Numbered from the stretch's first letter, positions 8,165 to 18,019 are shown. The stretch is DNA of 64,000 nucleotides from Runella limosa DSM 17973 (GCF_000482465.1 NZ_AXVJ01000025.1:248001-312000); one strand, 5' to 3'. A program made the numbers and translations. The notes: generated by a model from the letters alone, not told the origin.

Positions 8165-11100
8165 TTATGAAGGTCCTGAGAAAGGTATGTTACAGCTGAT
8201 TGATGTGCCATCCCTTAGAACGATTGTGATACTTAGCGTACCCGAACTATAACTGCCGTAGCAGCTACTTACGCCCTTTGGGTCTGTCTCGGTAATCGTT
8301 CTGTCTATATAATATCCATCATCGCGATTGAGGCGAATGAGGTGGTTGCCGTTAAGCAATTGCTGTGTAGCTATGTCGTATTGGTAAGATATAGGTAAGG
8401 TTACAGAGGCGTACCCCTGGCCCAAATTTCGTGTTTGAAAGCCTAGTGTAAGGTTTCGGCCAGAGATCGAAAACCAATGTGAGCTATATCCAAACGGGTC
8501 GTTTTCGCTTTGCAAGTATCGGCTATCGCTCTGGCTGCGCGTGTATATTGCGTCCCAAGTTGGGCGGTTATCTAAGGCAGGTTGCAAGCCCGTTATGTCG
8601 CTAATTGCGTGCGTATGTCCCCAAAGTGTTTTGCCATCCAAAGCACTTTGAAGCCCTGAAACATCGGGAATAGTATGCGTATGTCCAGCGTATGAGAATC
8701 CAGGTTTATTCGTGATATTATCCCAATGGACAGTACTTCCCCCTGAGGTAGTAAGCTGTCCTTGAGTGAAGTATCTGTCATCGTGATTGTGTCCCCAGGG
8801 AGTTTTTCCGTCTAATGCCGCCTGCAAGCCCGTCACATCACCAATTACGTGGGTATGTCCCCAAGGAGTTTTTCCGTCTAATGCTGTTTGCAAGCCAGAA
8901 ATATCCCCGATTCCATGCCCGTGGATTCGGTCGGCGTATAGCAATGTGCTTAATGTTAGCACATTACCGCCGTTGTCGGTACCAAGCAGTGCTACAGGAC
9001 TACCCGTCCAAGCAGTTGCCGAGTAGTAAGAATTAAATCGAAGTTTCCCATTTGAGTTCAACTCCATCAGGTAGCTAGCGCCGCCACCTGATCGAAAAAG
9101 TATTGGGGCTGAAGTCCCTGCATCGATATTAAGTGTACCCTGAGCCCGAATTGCGCGGCCACTTGGTACGTACATGGAGACGGCCGATGCGTCTCCATCT
9201 GAATAAATAGCACCACCTATAATACGCAACTGATACCCCCCTGAATCGTTACCCCCAACAGCTACCCTTCCAAAGATGTTTGTATCTCCGCCCACATTAA
9301 GTAGGCCAGTTGTATTGCTACTTGCAATATTTACAACGGTGCCATTATCTACAATTCGACTATCTCCCAAGGAGCCACTTCCCGTAAATTTCGGGACGTA
9401 ATTAAGGGTACCACTACCCCCTATCTTTCCGCTCCAGGTACTTATGTCAGCTGTAGAAATAGCCTTCACGTAGCTTGGTACTGTAGGGTCTGTCTCTGTA
9501 AGCAGAAAGGCAGGAACACCCGTAACTTTTGCGTAGGGAACGGCCGAAATGCTCACCGTTGTACGGTTATTTGCCGAGCTGTCGGCGATCGCAAATTCTT
9601 GCGAAAAATTCAGGTTACTTCGCTGGTTCACAGGCAATGTATCTGCCTGTACAGTGGTGTAAGCTTGTAGCAAGAATGCAGGAACACCGCTTATTTGCGC
9701 CCAGGTATGCGTATGCCCTAAGAGTGAATAACGAGCATCGCCGCGCGCTGTAGTCCAATATAGATTTGTCCCTTCAGGAACATCTGTAGTACTCAAGCTC
9801 ACTGCACCCGTTTTGCCGTTCACCGAAGTTACGGGAAAGGCAATAGAGGCGTTGGTTAATGCCGTAACACGCCCATAAGTGTCCACTGTAGGCACTGCCA
9901 CTTGCGTGGAAGAACCTGCCGTTAATCCAGCGTGTACCGTAGCCAAGCCAACCGTCCAAGTGCGGTTAGAAATAAGGGATTGGCTACCGCCTGTTATGTC
10001 TATTTGTCCTGCCGCACCTAGAAACGAGAGCGTTCTAACGACAGGAACATATAGCCCTGCCAAATCGGGCTTATCAGTAATTTGCGCCCACGTGTGCGTA
10101 TGTCCTAAGGGGGAATATCTCACATCGCCACGCGCATTTGTCCAATACAAATTCGTACCCTCTGGCACATCGGTGGTGCTTAGAGCTACCGCACCCGTTT
10201 TGCCGTTTACGGACGTAACGGGGAAGGCAATAGAGGCGTTAGTTAATGCAGTTACTCGACCATAAACGTCCACGGTCGGTACCGCCACCTGAGTCGTCGA
10301 GCCTGCCGTCAGCCCTGCGTGTATAGCTACCAGATCGACCGCCCAACTTCTATCCGCTGCGAGCGATTGCCTACCACCCGAAACAGCAATCCGCCCAGCG
10401 GTACCGCCCACGGTGAGATTACGCCCAATCGGTGCATATAAGCCCGCATGGGGGCCATAATTATATGCTGCATCCCACTGCGAAACTTTTGTGGGACTAA
10501 TCGAAATCTTCCCAGTAATCGGGTCATACAACAGGGGCAAATCCGCCCCGAGTGATTGTGTCGTACCCGTCCAGTTGACGATAAAACCTTCGTCGGTCTG
10601 CACAACATTAGTACCAGTACCAGAAAGTACCTTGAATTTCGTATCGACCTGATTAGCAGAATATACTTCCACATCCTGATAACCGTTCCCTACGCCTCTT
10701 TTGTAGTAGGTAGGCACACGTACTTTCCCGTTAGAAAGTACATTTCCTGAAGTAGCCGAATACCAGCTACCCCACACTTTTGCCTCGCTTCTTTCGCGAA
10801 AAAACAAGGCGTCTGAGTTCACTGGATACCAGTATTGATGTACGACACAGCCCGCAATTTCGTTACGCAAAATACCTTTATTCTCGGTCGTTGGCGGCGA
10901 TCCGATGCTGCCAGCCAAAAACTCAACGTGCGTATTTCCGTGCGTAAGCGTCGTATTGAAATTCACAACATCGACCCGCTTTCCGCGATTCATATAGGCA
11001 TATTGGCGCACATGATCAGCCGAAAGAGTACGTAGTTTTGTGTCGTTTGCCTTTCCCTTATCGTAGGATCCTGGCACGGCTATTTCGCCAAATTTATACG

Positions 11101-11467
11101 TCTCGTTATTGCTAACGTAGTAGTTCCAAGATTCTGCAACACCCTCAATTACAATCAATTCTCCCACGCGCGATTCAACACAGCTTTCATCGCGCGTTTC
11201 ATCGGCCACAAAGCGAATTTCTTTGGTATTTTCCGCCGTGACCCAAACCAAAAAATGCCCTTTTGATTGGAGATTCGGCGGGTTCTGTACACCGTCCCAA
11301 CTTTCAGCATCGTAGCGCCAAGATCCTATACCCAATTCGACAACGTCGAAAGGAGCAACTATAACGCCCTGGTTGGCATAGGCAAATTCGCCCACATCGG
11401 CACGGAGGTCACGTGTCTCTTTCGAGGTGCCTTCTTGGTTAAGCGATATGTAGGTACGATTAGGCAT
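8165..11467 (-). CDS. Long tail fibre with HxH (GHTH) repeats
   Basis: This 1100-residue protein has a beta-rich N-terminus with repeated AYANQGV and YAYMNRGK elements near residues 30 and 155, then a repeated 129-residue unit (SVNGKTGAV, STTDVPEGTNLYW, LGHTHTWAQI), and a C-terminal series of shorter units (DISGLQTALDGKTPWGHTH and relatives). At least six GHTH/GHNH motifs occur. In T4 gp37 such HxH motifs bind iron inside an intertwined trimer, so a metal-knitted fibre is inferred. There is no peptidase or chaperone domain at the C-terminus (ends CNIPFSGPS). Confidence 0.85.
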   Translation of the reverse strand: MPNRTYISLNQEGTSKETRDLRADVGEFAYANQGVIVAPFDVVELGIGSWRYDAESWDGVQNPPNLQSKGHFLVWVTAENTKEIRFVADETRDESCVESRVGELIVIEGVAESWNYYVSNNETYKFGEIAVPGSYDKGKANDTKLRTLSADHVRQYAYMNRGKRVDVVNFNTTLTHGNTHVEFLAGSIGSPPTTENKGILRNEIAGCVVHQYWYPVNSDALFFRERSEAKVWGSWYSATSGNVLSNGKVRVPTYYKRGVGNGYQDVEVYSANQVDTKFKVLSGTGTNVVQTDEGFIVNWTGTTQSLGADLPLLYDPITGKISISPTKVSQWDAAYNYGPHAGLYAPIGRNLTVGGTAGRIAVSGGRQSLAADRSWAVDLVAIHAGLTAGSTTQVAVPTVDVYGRVTALTNASIAFPVTSVNGKTGAVALSTTDVPEGTNLYWTNARGDVRYSPLGHTHTWAQITDKPDLAGLYVPVVRTLSFLGAAGQIDITGGSQSLISNRTWTVGLATVHAGLTAGSSTQVAVPTVDTYGRVTALTNASIAFPVTSVNGKTGAVSLSTTDVPEGTNLYWTTARGDARYSLLGHTHTWAQISGVPAFLLQAYTTVQADTLPVNQRSNLNFSQEFAIADSSANNRTTVSISAVPYAKVTGVPAFLLTETDPTVPSYVKAISTADISTWSGKIGGSGTLNYVPKFTGSGSLGDSRIVDNGTVVNIASSNTTGLLNVGGDTNIFGRVAVGGNDSGGYQLRIIGGAIYSDGDASAVSMYVPSGRAIRAQGTLNIDAGTSAPILFRSGGGASYLMELNSNGKLRFNSYYSATAWTGSPVALLGTDNGGNVLTLSTLLYADRIHGHGIGDISGLQTALDGKTPWGHTHVIGDVTGLQAALDGKTPWGHNHDDRYFTQGQLTTSGGSTVHWDNITNKPGFSYAGHTHTIPDVSGLQSALDGKTLWGHTHAISDITGLQPALDNRPTWDAIYTRSQSDSRYLQSENDPFGYSSHWFSISGRNLTLGFQTRNLGQGYASVTLPISYQYDIATQQLLNGNHLIRLNRDDGYYIDRTITETDPKGVSSCYGSYSSGTLSITIVLRDGTSISCNIPFSGPS
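9694..10420 (-). repeat. Two-copy 387-bp repeat inside the tail fibre gene
   Basis: Copies start at 9694 and 10081 (offset 387 bp, 129 codons) and run about 340 bp each. The encoded units are almost identical, while the DNA differs at many third positions. Confidence 0.8.
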
Positions 11468-12455
11468 TTAGCACGATTTCGTCGTCGATGTCCAACAATA
11501 ATTCTGTTTCCGAAATAGCCACGCCCACAGGCTGCCATACGTGGCCACTCCCCTGCGCGGGACCAAAAAGAGAGATTCCGCCTGGCACGTTCGCGCTAAG
11601 AAAATAGCGTTTCCCTGCCTGTAATCCCGTAAAATGGGGGTTAATGCCTTCGTATCGTGGCACGAGTTCGCCACCAGCCGCCGCATTGCCTGTTACGAAA
11701 GCGTGTGCCTTCGTGCCTAGCGCCGTCGCGATGGCAGGCCGCATTTTAGGCGTGCCGTTGTCGTCGTAGATGTTAACCAACATGCCCGCCGCAAGCGACG
11801 AGCCCGCTTGCACGAAATCGCCCACGGGCGTGATGGTTTCGCCTCGTACTGCAGTAATTTTCAGGGAGGCAATTTGCCCTTGCGCTTTTCCATTGCTCAC
11901 CCAAAAAACTACATAATGAGCCCCCGTAAAAGTTGGCACCCACGAGATAGCCACCGTGTTGGTATCTATCACCACTTGGCAGCCCGCAGGCGCGGCCACT
12001 AAGCTCACCGACGCGTTGCCCATCGAAAGTGAGAAGGTGGCGCGGGGAATGGATTTTGTATAGGTTGCGTAGCGTGTCGCCGTTTCGGCGGGTAGTGTGA
12101 GCGGGGCAGTAATGGCTAGGCCCAGAGCGGCGGTGAGCTGGGCTTCGGTGATGTAATCGCTAAGATCAACTGGCGTGCCATCTCCGAGTTCCATCCCCTC
12201 CAAAATACCCGAAATTGCTTCGCTTAGGTTGGCTTTTGTGCCATCGCCCAAAATAACTTGGTCGTTGGTCCCACCTCCAGAAATGAAGTTAGCAATTGCT
12301 TCCGCGACTGCGCCACCCGACACCGCATTGGTACTGCCTGCTACAACCGCGTTATCTACCACTACTCCCGTACTTTCCGTAGGAGGCTCTAAGCTGATCG
12401 TTCCGCTATTTTGGTAGCCAGGCGGAATAGTTTGGCCGTCTAAAAAGTCTGGCAT
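11460..12455 (-). CDS. Tail fibre or collar structural protein
   Basis: This 331-residue protein has an N-terminal segment rich in short phage-fibre motifs (DNAVVAGSTNAVSGGAVAEA and NDQVILGDGTKANLSEAI), as in trimeric fibre stems, and a beta-rich C-terminal half with PRYEGINPHFTGLQAGKRYF, resembling phage DUF2190-like or fibre-cap folds. Its stop overlaps the start of the long fibre gene by 8 nt and its start overlaps the preceding gene by one base, so the three are coupled. Inferred virion component. Confidence 0.7.
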   Translation of the reverse strand: MPDFLDGQTIPPGYQNSGTISLEPPTESTGVVVDNAVVAGSTNAVSGGAVAEAIANFISGGGTNDQVILGDGTKANLSEAISGILEGMELGDGTPVDLSDYITEAQLTAALGLAITAPLTLPAETATRYATYTKSIPRATFSLSMGNASVSLVAAPAGCQVVIDTNTVAISWVPTFTGAHYVVFWVSNGKAQGQIASLKITAVRGETITPVGDFVQAGSSLAAGMLVNIYDDNGTPKMRPAIATALGTKAHAFVTGNAAAGGELVPRYEGINPHFTGLQAGKRYFLSANVPGGISLFGPAQGSGHVWQPVGVAISETELLLDIDDEIVLNA

Positions 12456-13975
12456 TACAGTTGTCCGTCTTCGGTGAATAAGAATTTGTACTCAAAATCC
12501 CCAAAACATAGGGTATCGTCTTCGGCTGGCTCATCCCATTTCTGTGAAAGAATCCCGATTGGATATGCCGCCCCCGCCACAAAACGGTAGCGATAAGCCG
12601 AGATAAGAAAGTCGCGAAAAATGTTAAAATGAGACTTGCTATCAAGCTCAAAAAAGCACTTATACGACTGATGGAATTGCGCGTCGTACTGAAATTCTTC
12701 CGTGTCGCCTATTGAATAAGGAAACGGCAGGTTTTTGCTCACAGTCGCAAACGACAGGCTCGTTTGGCCGTCTTGTGCGCCCCATACCGTAAGGGTATCA
12801 ACCGCCCCAAGTGAGTTTACGTAGGTGAAATACTTGCGGTACTGGTAAGTGTTGTCGTTTAAGATGTAGCGATATGTGTCGCTTATCACCGTTGCCCCTT
12901 TTTGCAGAAAAAGCTCGTAAGCAATCGGCGTTTTGCCGTTGTTTAGCTCGAAAACTCCGCACTGAACGGGTCCCGCTTCTACCAATAACTTTTCCCAAGC
13001 GCCCCACGTCATGATGAAACGGTTGTAGATTTCATTTGTATTGTCGTCGAAATACACCTTCATTTTCAACAACACATCGACCTGTACCGTCGATTGGTTG
13101 AGAAACGTTAGCCACTGTGGAGCGTCCTTAATAATAATGCGCGTGAGCTCGCCTAAGCGTAGCGCCTTGTATTTTCCTGAAGCAAAAAAACGACTTGGCA
13201 CAAGGCTCAAACGCCCGTAACCGCTGCCCCCAAACGCCACGTAGCGCGTTGGCAAGGTGGTCATTTGTCCCAGCTGTACAGGGCTGCCGAAACCATCCGC
13301 AACCTGCAGGTAATAACCTCGAATAGAGCGCTTCGATTGTTGGTACACCATTCCAGCCCAGGCGGGCAACTCGGGCGTAAGGCACAAGTAAGGGTGCAAG
13401 ATTTCGGCCACGTCGATGCTCACCCGACCCGCTTCGTCGGTGGGCAAGTTTTCCGAAAACACCATGTCGTAGGCATTGCCAGTGGTATTTCGCAAGAAAA
13501 TCCGCACCAAAAGGCAGTGATTGAGCGCCCGCGTGCGGTCGGCAGCTTCTTGTATCCAACCTATCTTGCCCGACGTCCAGTCGAGCTTGCTGAAGTTGTA
13601 TTTTTTACCCTTTTTCTTAGAAGTAAATACTAGCGAATGCTCTGACCCTACCATGGCGTAGCTCACCACGAAGTCATCCGAAAGAAATACATTCGATTGG
13701 AAATAAGGCACTAAGCTTTGTACGTAGCTTGCGCTGCCGTTGCCCGCTGGAAACTGTGCGCCTGACCCCGTTGGGCTAGTTTTCGCCGCAAAAGTCTGAA
13801 CGCTGCCGTTCCATTTTAGGGGGATTTGCGTCTCTGCCGTCACTGCCGACGTAAACGAAACGTAATTGATAGCCTCCAGCCCCGCACTTTGCAAAAAGTT
13901 ATCACTTTCCAAGTCGTAAACGATTGGGTCGAGCGATAAGCTAAGTTGCGAAGGCGATGAAATGACGGTTATCAT
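12455..13975 (-). CDS. Tail/baseplate structural protein
   Basis: This 506-residue beta-rich protein has no signal peptide and starts at ATG 13975. It contains SVSKNLPFPYSIGDTEEFQY and ends with GDFEYKFLFTEDGQL, a layout I associate with baseplate or distal-tail proteins of Bacteroidota phages, but no named family is certain. It opens a transcription unit: a terminator (14033-14061) and the conserved upstream motif (14001-14015) precede it. All downstream genes to the fibre module follow with tight overlaps. Confidence 0.7.
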   Translation of the reverse strand: MITVISSPSQLSLSLDPIVYDLESDNFLQSAGLEAINYVSFTSAVTAETQIPLKWNGSVQTFAAKTSPTGSGAQFPAGNGSASYVQSLVPYFQSNVFLSDDFVVSYAMVGSEHSLVFTSKKKGKKYNFSKLDWTSGKIGWIQEAADRTRALNHCLLVRIFLRNTTGNAYDMVFSENLPTDEAGRVSIDVAEILHPYLCLTPELPAWAGMVYQQSKRSIRGYYLQVADGFGSPVQLGQMTTLPTRYVAFGGSGYGRLSLVPSRFFASGKYKALRLGELTRIIIKDAPQWLTFLNQSTVQVDVLLKMKVYFDDNTNEIYNRFIMTWGAWEKLLVEAGPVQCGVFELNNGKTPIAYELFLQKGATVISDTYRYILNDNTYQYRKYFTYVNSLGAVDTLTVWGAQDGQTSLSFATVSKNLPFPYSIGDTEEFQYDAQFHQSYKCFFELDSKSHFNIFRDFLISAYRYRFVAGAAYPIGILSQKWDEPAEDDTLCFGDFEYKFLFTEDGQL

Positions 13976-14000
13976 GTCTCGAAATTACCCACATAACCGC

Positions 14001-14015
14001 CCCCCAAAAAGGAAC
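14001..14015 (-). promoter_or_regulatory. Conserved phage upstream motif, copy 1
   Basis: Leftward sequence GTTCCTTTTTGGGGG, with TTCC 39 nt before ATG 13975. The start codon is preceded by AATTTCGAGAC, also shared with the 27820 copy. It follows a terminator by about 20 nt. Confidence 0.65.
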
Positions 14016-14032
14016 AATAGCCTGCCTAAAAC

Positions 14033-14061
14033 ACAAAACCCCGCCAAAAGCAGGGTTTTGT
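14033..14061 (-). terminator. Rho-independent terminator after connector genes
   Basis: Arms ACAAAACCC (14033-14041) and GGGTTTTGT (14053-14061), followed on the minus strand by GTTTTA. It lies downstream of the gene ending at 14086. Confidence 0.7.
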
Positions 14062-14085
14062 AGTACGTTCGCGTTCCTATCCATC

Positions 14086-14595
14086 TCAAAAAAACAAGTG
14101 TTCTGGGTATCGCCACTTAAACGTGTACGCCCACCCGCTAAATGTATCTCCTATCACACCCAGACGCATACCATCAGCGTTGTCAATCACTTCGATTTGC
14201 TTCTCGCTCAAAACCCCCTCGTTAAGCGCGAAGGTGTCGCGCTTCATCTGCATTAGAATTGTGCGCGCCTTCGCTCGGCAGGAGCTTCGTGCCACACGAA
14301 TCGACACAGGATTTCGAGTGTCAAACTTCGCGATGATGCTAAATGCTCCTGAAAGCACGCCAGGCATTGCATCATTCATATCAATCTGATCATCGAACGT
14401 GTCCAAAATCATCGAAAAGCCTTCAGGACTGAGCTTCGAGCGGATGGCATCATTAATTTCCGATAGCGAATCAATGAAATTATTCACGTAGAAATGTGGC
14501 TTGGGGGCATTGATAACGTGCCCGCAGTGTTGCTCTGCCATCCGCTCAAAATAAGCGAGGTAAAATTCGTCGATGCTATCAGCTATTAGCTCCAT
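14086..14595 (-). CDS. Phage connector/tail-completion-like protein
   Basis: This 169-residue soluble protein begins MELIADSIDEFYLAYFERMA and ends with the aromatic KWRYPEHLFF. A central basic block (VARSSCRAKARTIL) stands out. It overlaps the preceding gene by 17 nt and is the last gene before a terminator. The size and position after the portal and two connector genes fit a neck or tail-completion protein; that is inference from context only. Confidence 0.6.
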   Translation of the reverse strand: MELIADSIDEFYLAYFERMAEQHCGHVINAPKPHFYVNNFIDSLSEINDAIRSKLSPEGFSMILDTFDDQIDMNDAMPGVLSGAFSIIAKFDTRNPVSIRVARSSCRAKARTILMQMKRDTFALNEGVLSEKQIEVIDNADGMRLGVIGDTFSGWAYTFKWRYPEHLFF

Positions 14596-15394
14596 TGTGC
14601 TCTTTCAATTTTTCGATTTGTGCCAACGAATTATCTAGCATCTTTAACACGATGTAGATATTTTCTTTTTTCAGGGCATTGAATTTTAGGGGGTCATCCC
14701 CCGCCATGCCGATCGCCACATCCAGCCAATTGCCTTGTTTTTCGCTTTTGCTTTCTCCCGACTTAAAGACGTGAGGAAAACAAGTTGCCAACCACTGCCG
14801 ACAGCCCTCGTAATTAAAGAAAATAGCGTCTTTTAGCTCGCTAAACTTCTCAAACTGCCGAAAATGCTTGCTATTTTGGTCAATTTTATCGCTATCAAAC
14901 TCCTTTTTTTTGCCGTAAATCGGCCTTTTGCAGTACAAAACTGCCATCATTTTGGCCAAATTACTTTGCGTGTAGTACAGCTCACTGTACCAAAATTGCT
15001 CAAAAGTCAAGTTAGATAGCTTATCGTCAGGCCCTTCAAACCTGATGGGGAGCGAAGACAAATACCTAATAAGCCATTTTGAGGGCGCTTGCCCCTCAAA
15101 AACCCAATTGCAGGTTTGTAACAAGGCTACACCTTGCTCAGTTACCTGGTCTTGTTCTTCCTCCTCCAAAATATTCAGATGTCGCATTTTATTTAGGCTA
15201 AAAAACGTCTGTGAAATCCGCTCTTTTAGCCCATACACTACCCGAAACAACATGAATATTACGGCAGCGTTAGTCTGCGCTTTTTGCCGTAGCCTCACGA
15301 GCTGGACAAACTGCCTGCTGGTGCATTCGTCATACGAAGAAGGCCCTTCGTAGCTATGTTTTTTTTTGCCGATTAAGATTGCAATTGTATTCAT
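14579..15394 (-). CDS. Hypothetical late protein, possible tail assembly factor
   Basis: This 271-residue protein is largely helical, with a basic and aromatic middle (YCKRPIYGKKKEF) and the C-terminal segment NWLDVAIGMAGDDPLKFNAL, which is the best conserved-looking part. It starts one base from the preceding stop (TAATG). Its location between connector genes suggests an assembly role; I do not recognise a domain. Confidence 0.6.
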   Translation of the reverse strand: MNTIAILIGKKKHSYEGPSSYDECTSRQFVQLVRLRQKAQTNAAVIFMLFRVVYGLKERISQTFFSLNKMRHLNILEEEEQDQVTEQGVALLQTCNWVFEGQAPSKWLIRYLSSLPIRFEGPDDKLSNLTFEQFWYSELYYTQSNLAKMMAVLYCKRPIYGKKKEFDSDKIDQNSKHFRQFEKFSELKDAIFFNYEGCRQWLATCFPHVFKSGESKSEKQGNWLDVAIGMAGDDPLKFNALKKENIYIVLKMLDNSLAQIEKLKEHNGANS

Positions 15395-16317
15395 TAGAAT
15401 AGTACCGTGCCTTTTATGGCAATCATTTTACTGGAAACGACGGGTACTTCTACCCCGTTAATTCTGTTAATTAAGCCCGATAGTACACCCCAAAAAAGGC
15501 GCTCTTTCTCTTTCAAAACCCCCAACGCTTTGGCCACCTGCTGATCGGTCGGCGGCGTGTAATACTTATAGGTATTACTGAACATTGAACCATAATTCAC
15601 TCGCAAGCCACCAGCGTTGATTTCAACCGCCAATTGAAGCTGGAAAGCTTCGATGAGCGTGCGATATACCAGCCATTTTTTTGCAGCCCACAATAAATCT
15701 TTTTTGTCGGGATCATTACTACTTATAATCTCAGAAAACAACTCGTCACCGACTGTTTTTCTAAGCGTATCCTCCTGAAAATTGGACAAAATAGGCCGCA
15801 ATGCGTAGTAGGTAAGTTGGCTATTGAAAATCTGGTATATGCTGCTGAATTGTTTTGCATTGGGCACAATCAACCGAGTATTTTCAGTATGCTCAGGACT
15901 CTCCGCGTAAGTTGGATAGTCTTCTGAGTTACTTTCCAGAAAATCTATTAGCACTTCCAAGGCATTGAAGCCCATCGTTAATGCCGCCTGTTCGATGTTG
16001 GCCACCTGATAGGCATAAGCCGCCGTTCTGTCTGCCGATTTTCCTACCGTGGTAATGCCTACATCACTGATTTGCACCTCGCCAAAAGGCAGGTACTTAA
16101 CTAGCGCAAGCGGCGCCACCACACGCCGACACAGTGTAAGCAATTCCCCACCTTGCGAAACCGATTCCAGTACTTGGCTGTACAGCTCGCGCGAAATATG
16201 CTGCGACAATGTTGTCGTTTCGACTTCGACCAAAAACGGTTCGATATTCTCGATTGAAAACGAAACATTGGCAGGAATACACCCCCGAAAATCGTTATTG
16301 TTGCTGAAAATAGACAT
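15394..16317 (-). CDS. Head-tail connector-like protein (DUF6712-like)
   Basis: This 307-residue helical protein directly follows the portal gene, overlapping it by one base (TAATG). Features include LYSQVLESVSQGGELLTLC, the tripartite KYLPFGEVQISDVGITT, and WAAKKWLVYRTLIEAF. It resembles, from memory, the DUF6712 proteins that sit next to portals in Bacteroidota phages, and by position it would be a connector/adaptor. The family link cannot be checked here. Confidence 0.55.
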   Translation of the reverse strand: MSIFSNNNDFRGCIPANVSFSIENIEPFLVEVETTTLSQHISRELYSQVLESVSQGGELLTLCRRVVAPLALVKYLPFGEVQISDVGITTVGKSADRTAAYAYQVANIEQAALTMGFNALEVLIDFLESNSEDYPTYAESPEHTENTRLIVPNAKQFSSIYQIFNSQLTYYALRPILSNFQEDTLRKTVGDELFSEIISSNDPDKKDLLWAAKKWLVYRTLIEAFQLQLAVEINAGGLRVNYGSMFSNTYKYYTPPTDQQVAKALGVLKEKERLFWGVLSGLINRINGVEVPVVSSKMIAIKGTVLF

Positions 16318-17705
16318 TAGGTAGTAACGGTTTTTGTCCCTGAACCCGTGTCAAGGGTCGTCAGGATGGTATCACGGAACTTGAATCTTAGCCCTGGATA
16401 ACGCTCCTTCCAGCCGTTGTATTCGGCCACGAAATCGAGTGGCTCCAGTAGCATGTCGCGGTAAGGACTCATGCGAGCAAGGTGCATCAGCCACGCTTCC
16501 CGCTTGTCAGAGCCGCCCGAATGCGCGCCCATGTTTTTTCCACCCGCAAAACCTACGATGGTAGGGTCAAGGCCAAGCGCATAAAAGATGTTGGCCGCCG
16601 CCTCTAAGTTGTCATCTATGTACTTCCCATCTTTTTGTGAGTCGGTCATCCGCTCGATCGAGATGTATTCCATGTATTCGCCATTCGTACCTGATTCCTG
16701 ATTCCAAACTTTCGGGAATATTACTGACGAACCAGCGTTTTCAACGTCAGTAAGCGAGGCATTCATTTGAACGAGCCACTCTTTTTGTTTGGCGATTTGT
16801 TCTTCTGGTTTCAATTTTTCCCAAGTTTCTTCGCCAAACAACATTGGCCAATAGCGCGGGTCAACTTTCCACACCCAAATAATATCCATTTGGTTTTTCA
16901 TCAGAAATTTCTTGAACTGTGGGATTGCTTGCCGCACCTCAAGCCATCCACTTTCACGGATAGAATTATGATGAGCCATTTGGTAGAACATTTTGCCAGG
17001 CGTAGGGTAACTCATCGGGTAGATGTAGCTGTACACACTACCATTTTTTACCCAATCAATCACGTCGTACTGATAAGGGTCAATCGCCAATCGTTTCGAG
17101 ACTAAAGGGTCTTTTTCTGATAGATTTGGCCAGTTGGCAGAAATGTACACATGGTCGCTTTTGCCCGTTTTTTCGTTCTGAATAGACCATCGGCAGTGCG
17201 CGGCCTCTTGGTGTACCATGTGCGTAATTATCGAACGGTCACGGCTAAGAACAAACTCAGGAAAGACGTTAAAGAACCAGACCATATCGTTGGCACACTC
17301 CAACATAAACCGCCGAAACCCGCGATTTTCCACAAAATTTCTAATGTCTTTGTCCTGTACGTAAGTGTAAATGTCATTCCCTTTGTCATCCACATCAGTT
17401 ACGTTCACGGCCATAATGCCGTTCCCTACGAGCTTCGATGCCAAAATATCCAAAGACTGCGGAATAATCGGGTCGCGATTGTAGTCCTTAATGACGTTGT
17501 TTGGGAAATTGTTATCATCCCCCCACCAAATAATATCCCCAATAAAAATATCAGGCCCCCAGTTTCGCACGATTGGCATTACTGGCGGCTGTGCAGGCAT
17601 AAGACCACTAGAAGCCTTGCTACTTTTCTCTAGTCGAACCAGAGATTTTGCGCCTGGCAAAACTGCTACGTTCGCAGTTGGCGTATTGAAAAAGTGAACA
17701 CTCAT
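16317..17705 (-). CDS. Phage portal protein
   Basis: This 462-residue protein forms the dodecameric DNA gate at the capsid vertex. Support: the N-terminal segment IIWWGDDNNFPNNVIKDY describes the usual wing region, a long middle helix region follows, and near the C-terminus ALGLDPTIVGFAGG, then AHSGGSDKREAWLMHLARM, matches the portal pattern in which a Ser/Asp-Lys-Arg-Glu motif starts the long crown helix. It overlaps the upstream 91-residue gene as ATGA and is followed by the connector-like gene. Confidence 0.8.
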   Translation of the reverse strand: MSVHFFNTPTANVAVLPGAKSLVRLEKSSKASSGLMPAQPPVMPIVRNWGPDIFIGDIIWWGDDNNFPNNVIKDYNRDPIIPQSLDILASKLVGNGIMAVNVTDVDDKGNDIYTYVQDKDIRNFVENRGFRRFMLECANDMVWFFNVFPEFVLSRDRSIITHMVHQEAAHCRWSIQNEKTGKSDHVYISANWPNLSEKDPLVSKRLAIDPYQYDVIDWVKNGSVYSYIYPMSYPTPGKMFYQMAHHNSIRESGWLEVRQAIPQFKKFLMKNQMDIIWVWKVDPRYWPMLFGEETWEKLKPEEQIAKQKEWLVQMNASLTDVENAGSSVIFPKVWNQESGTNGEYMEYISIERMTDSQKDGKYIDDNLEAAANIFYALGLDPTIVGFAGGKNMGAHSGGSDKREAWLMHLARMSPYRDMLLEPLDFVAEYNGWKERYPGLRFKFRDTILTTLDTGSGTKTVTT

Positions 17706-17977
17706 GCGACTGGCTTATCGTTTACGTATAAGATTAGGTCACTGTGTACATAAATGGGATGCAGTGGGCCTTTGAGTAGTACCATGCGGTTCTCGGCACG
17801 GCCTACGCGTTTTTGGCTCGCAAGCTCTGCCGAGTTAAGCGTCACAACTCGCCCCCCTGTTTTGCGCTTGGCATCGTATTCGATGTAAACGATGCTAAAG
17901 GGCTTCGACCGCCCCGACGCGTACGTTTGCCGCATTATTTCGATGGCAGCGCCCAGCTTTATGTAATCAGTCTTCAT
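17702..17977 (-). CDS. Small phage protein upstream of portal
   Basis: This 91-residue basic protein begins MKTDYIKLGAAIEIMRQTYA and carries KRKTGGRVVTLNSAELASQK, a plausible DNA- or RNA-contacting strand-turn region, and an aliphatic C-terminus. It is the first gene of the portal transcription unit and is preceded by a copy of the conserved upstream motif, 41 nt before its ATG. The family is unknown. Confidence 0.7.
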   Translation of the reverse strand: MKTDYIKLGAAIEIMRQTYASGRSKPFSIVYIEYDAKRKTGGRVVTLNSAELASQKRVGRAENRMVLLKGPLHPIYVHSDLILYVNDKPVA

Positions 17978-18006
17978 AAAGCTCGAAGTTATTTTACCTA
18001 TTCCAC

Positions 18007-18019
18007 GCCAAAAAGGAAT
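18007..18019 (-). promoter_or_regulatory. Conserved phage upstream motif, copy 2
   Basis: Leftward sequence ATTCCTTTTTGGC, with TTCC 41 nt before ATG 17977; the start is preceded by CTTCGAGCTTT. It lies in the divergent region between the portal unit and the plus-strand 66-residue gene. Confidence 0.6.

Noticed and set aside
8165-11467. Diversity-generating retroelement in the fibre
   Set aside because: No reverse transcriptase and no A-biased template/variable repeat pair were found; the repeats differ at synonymous sites.
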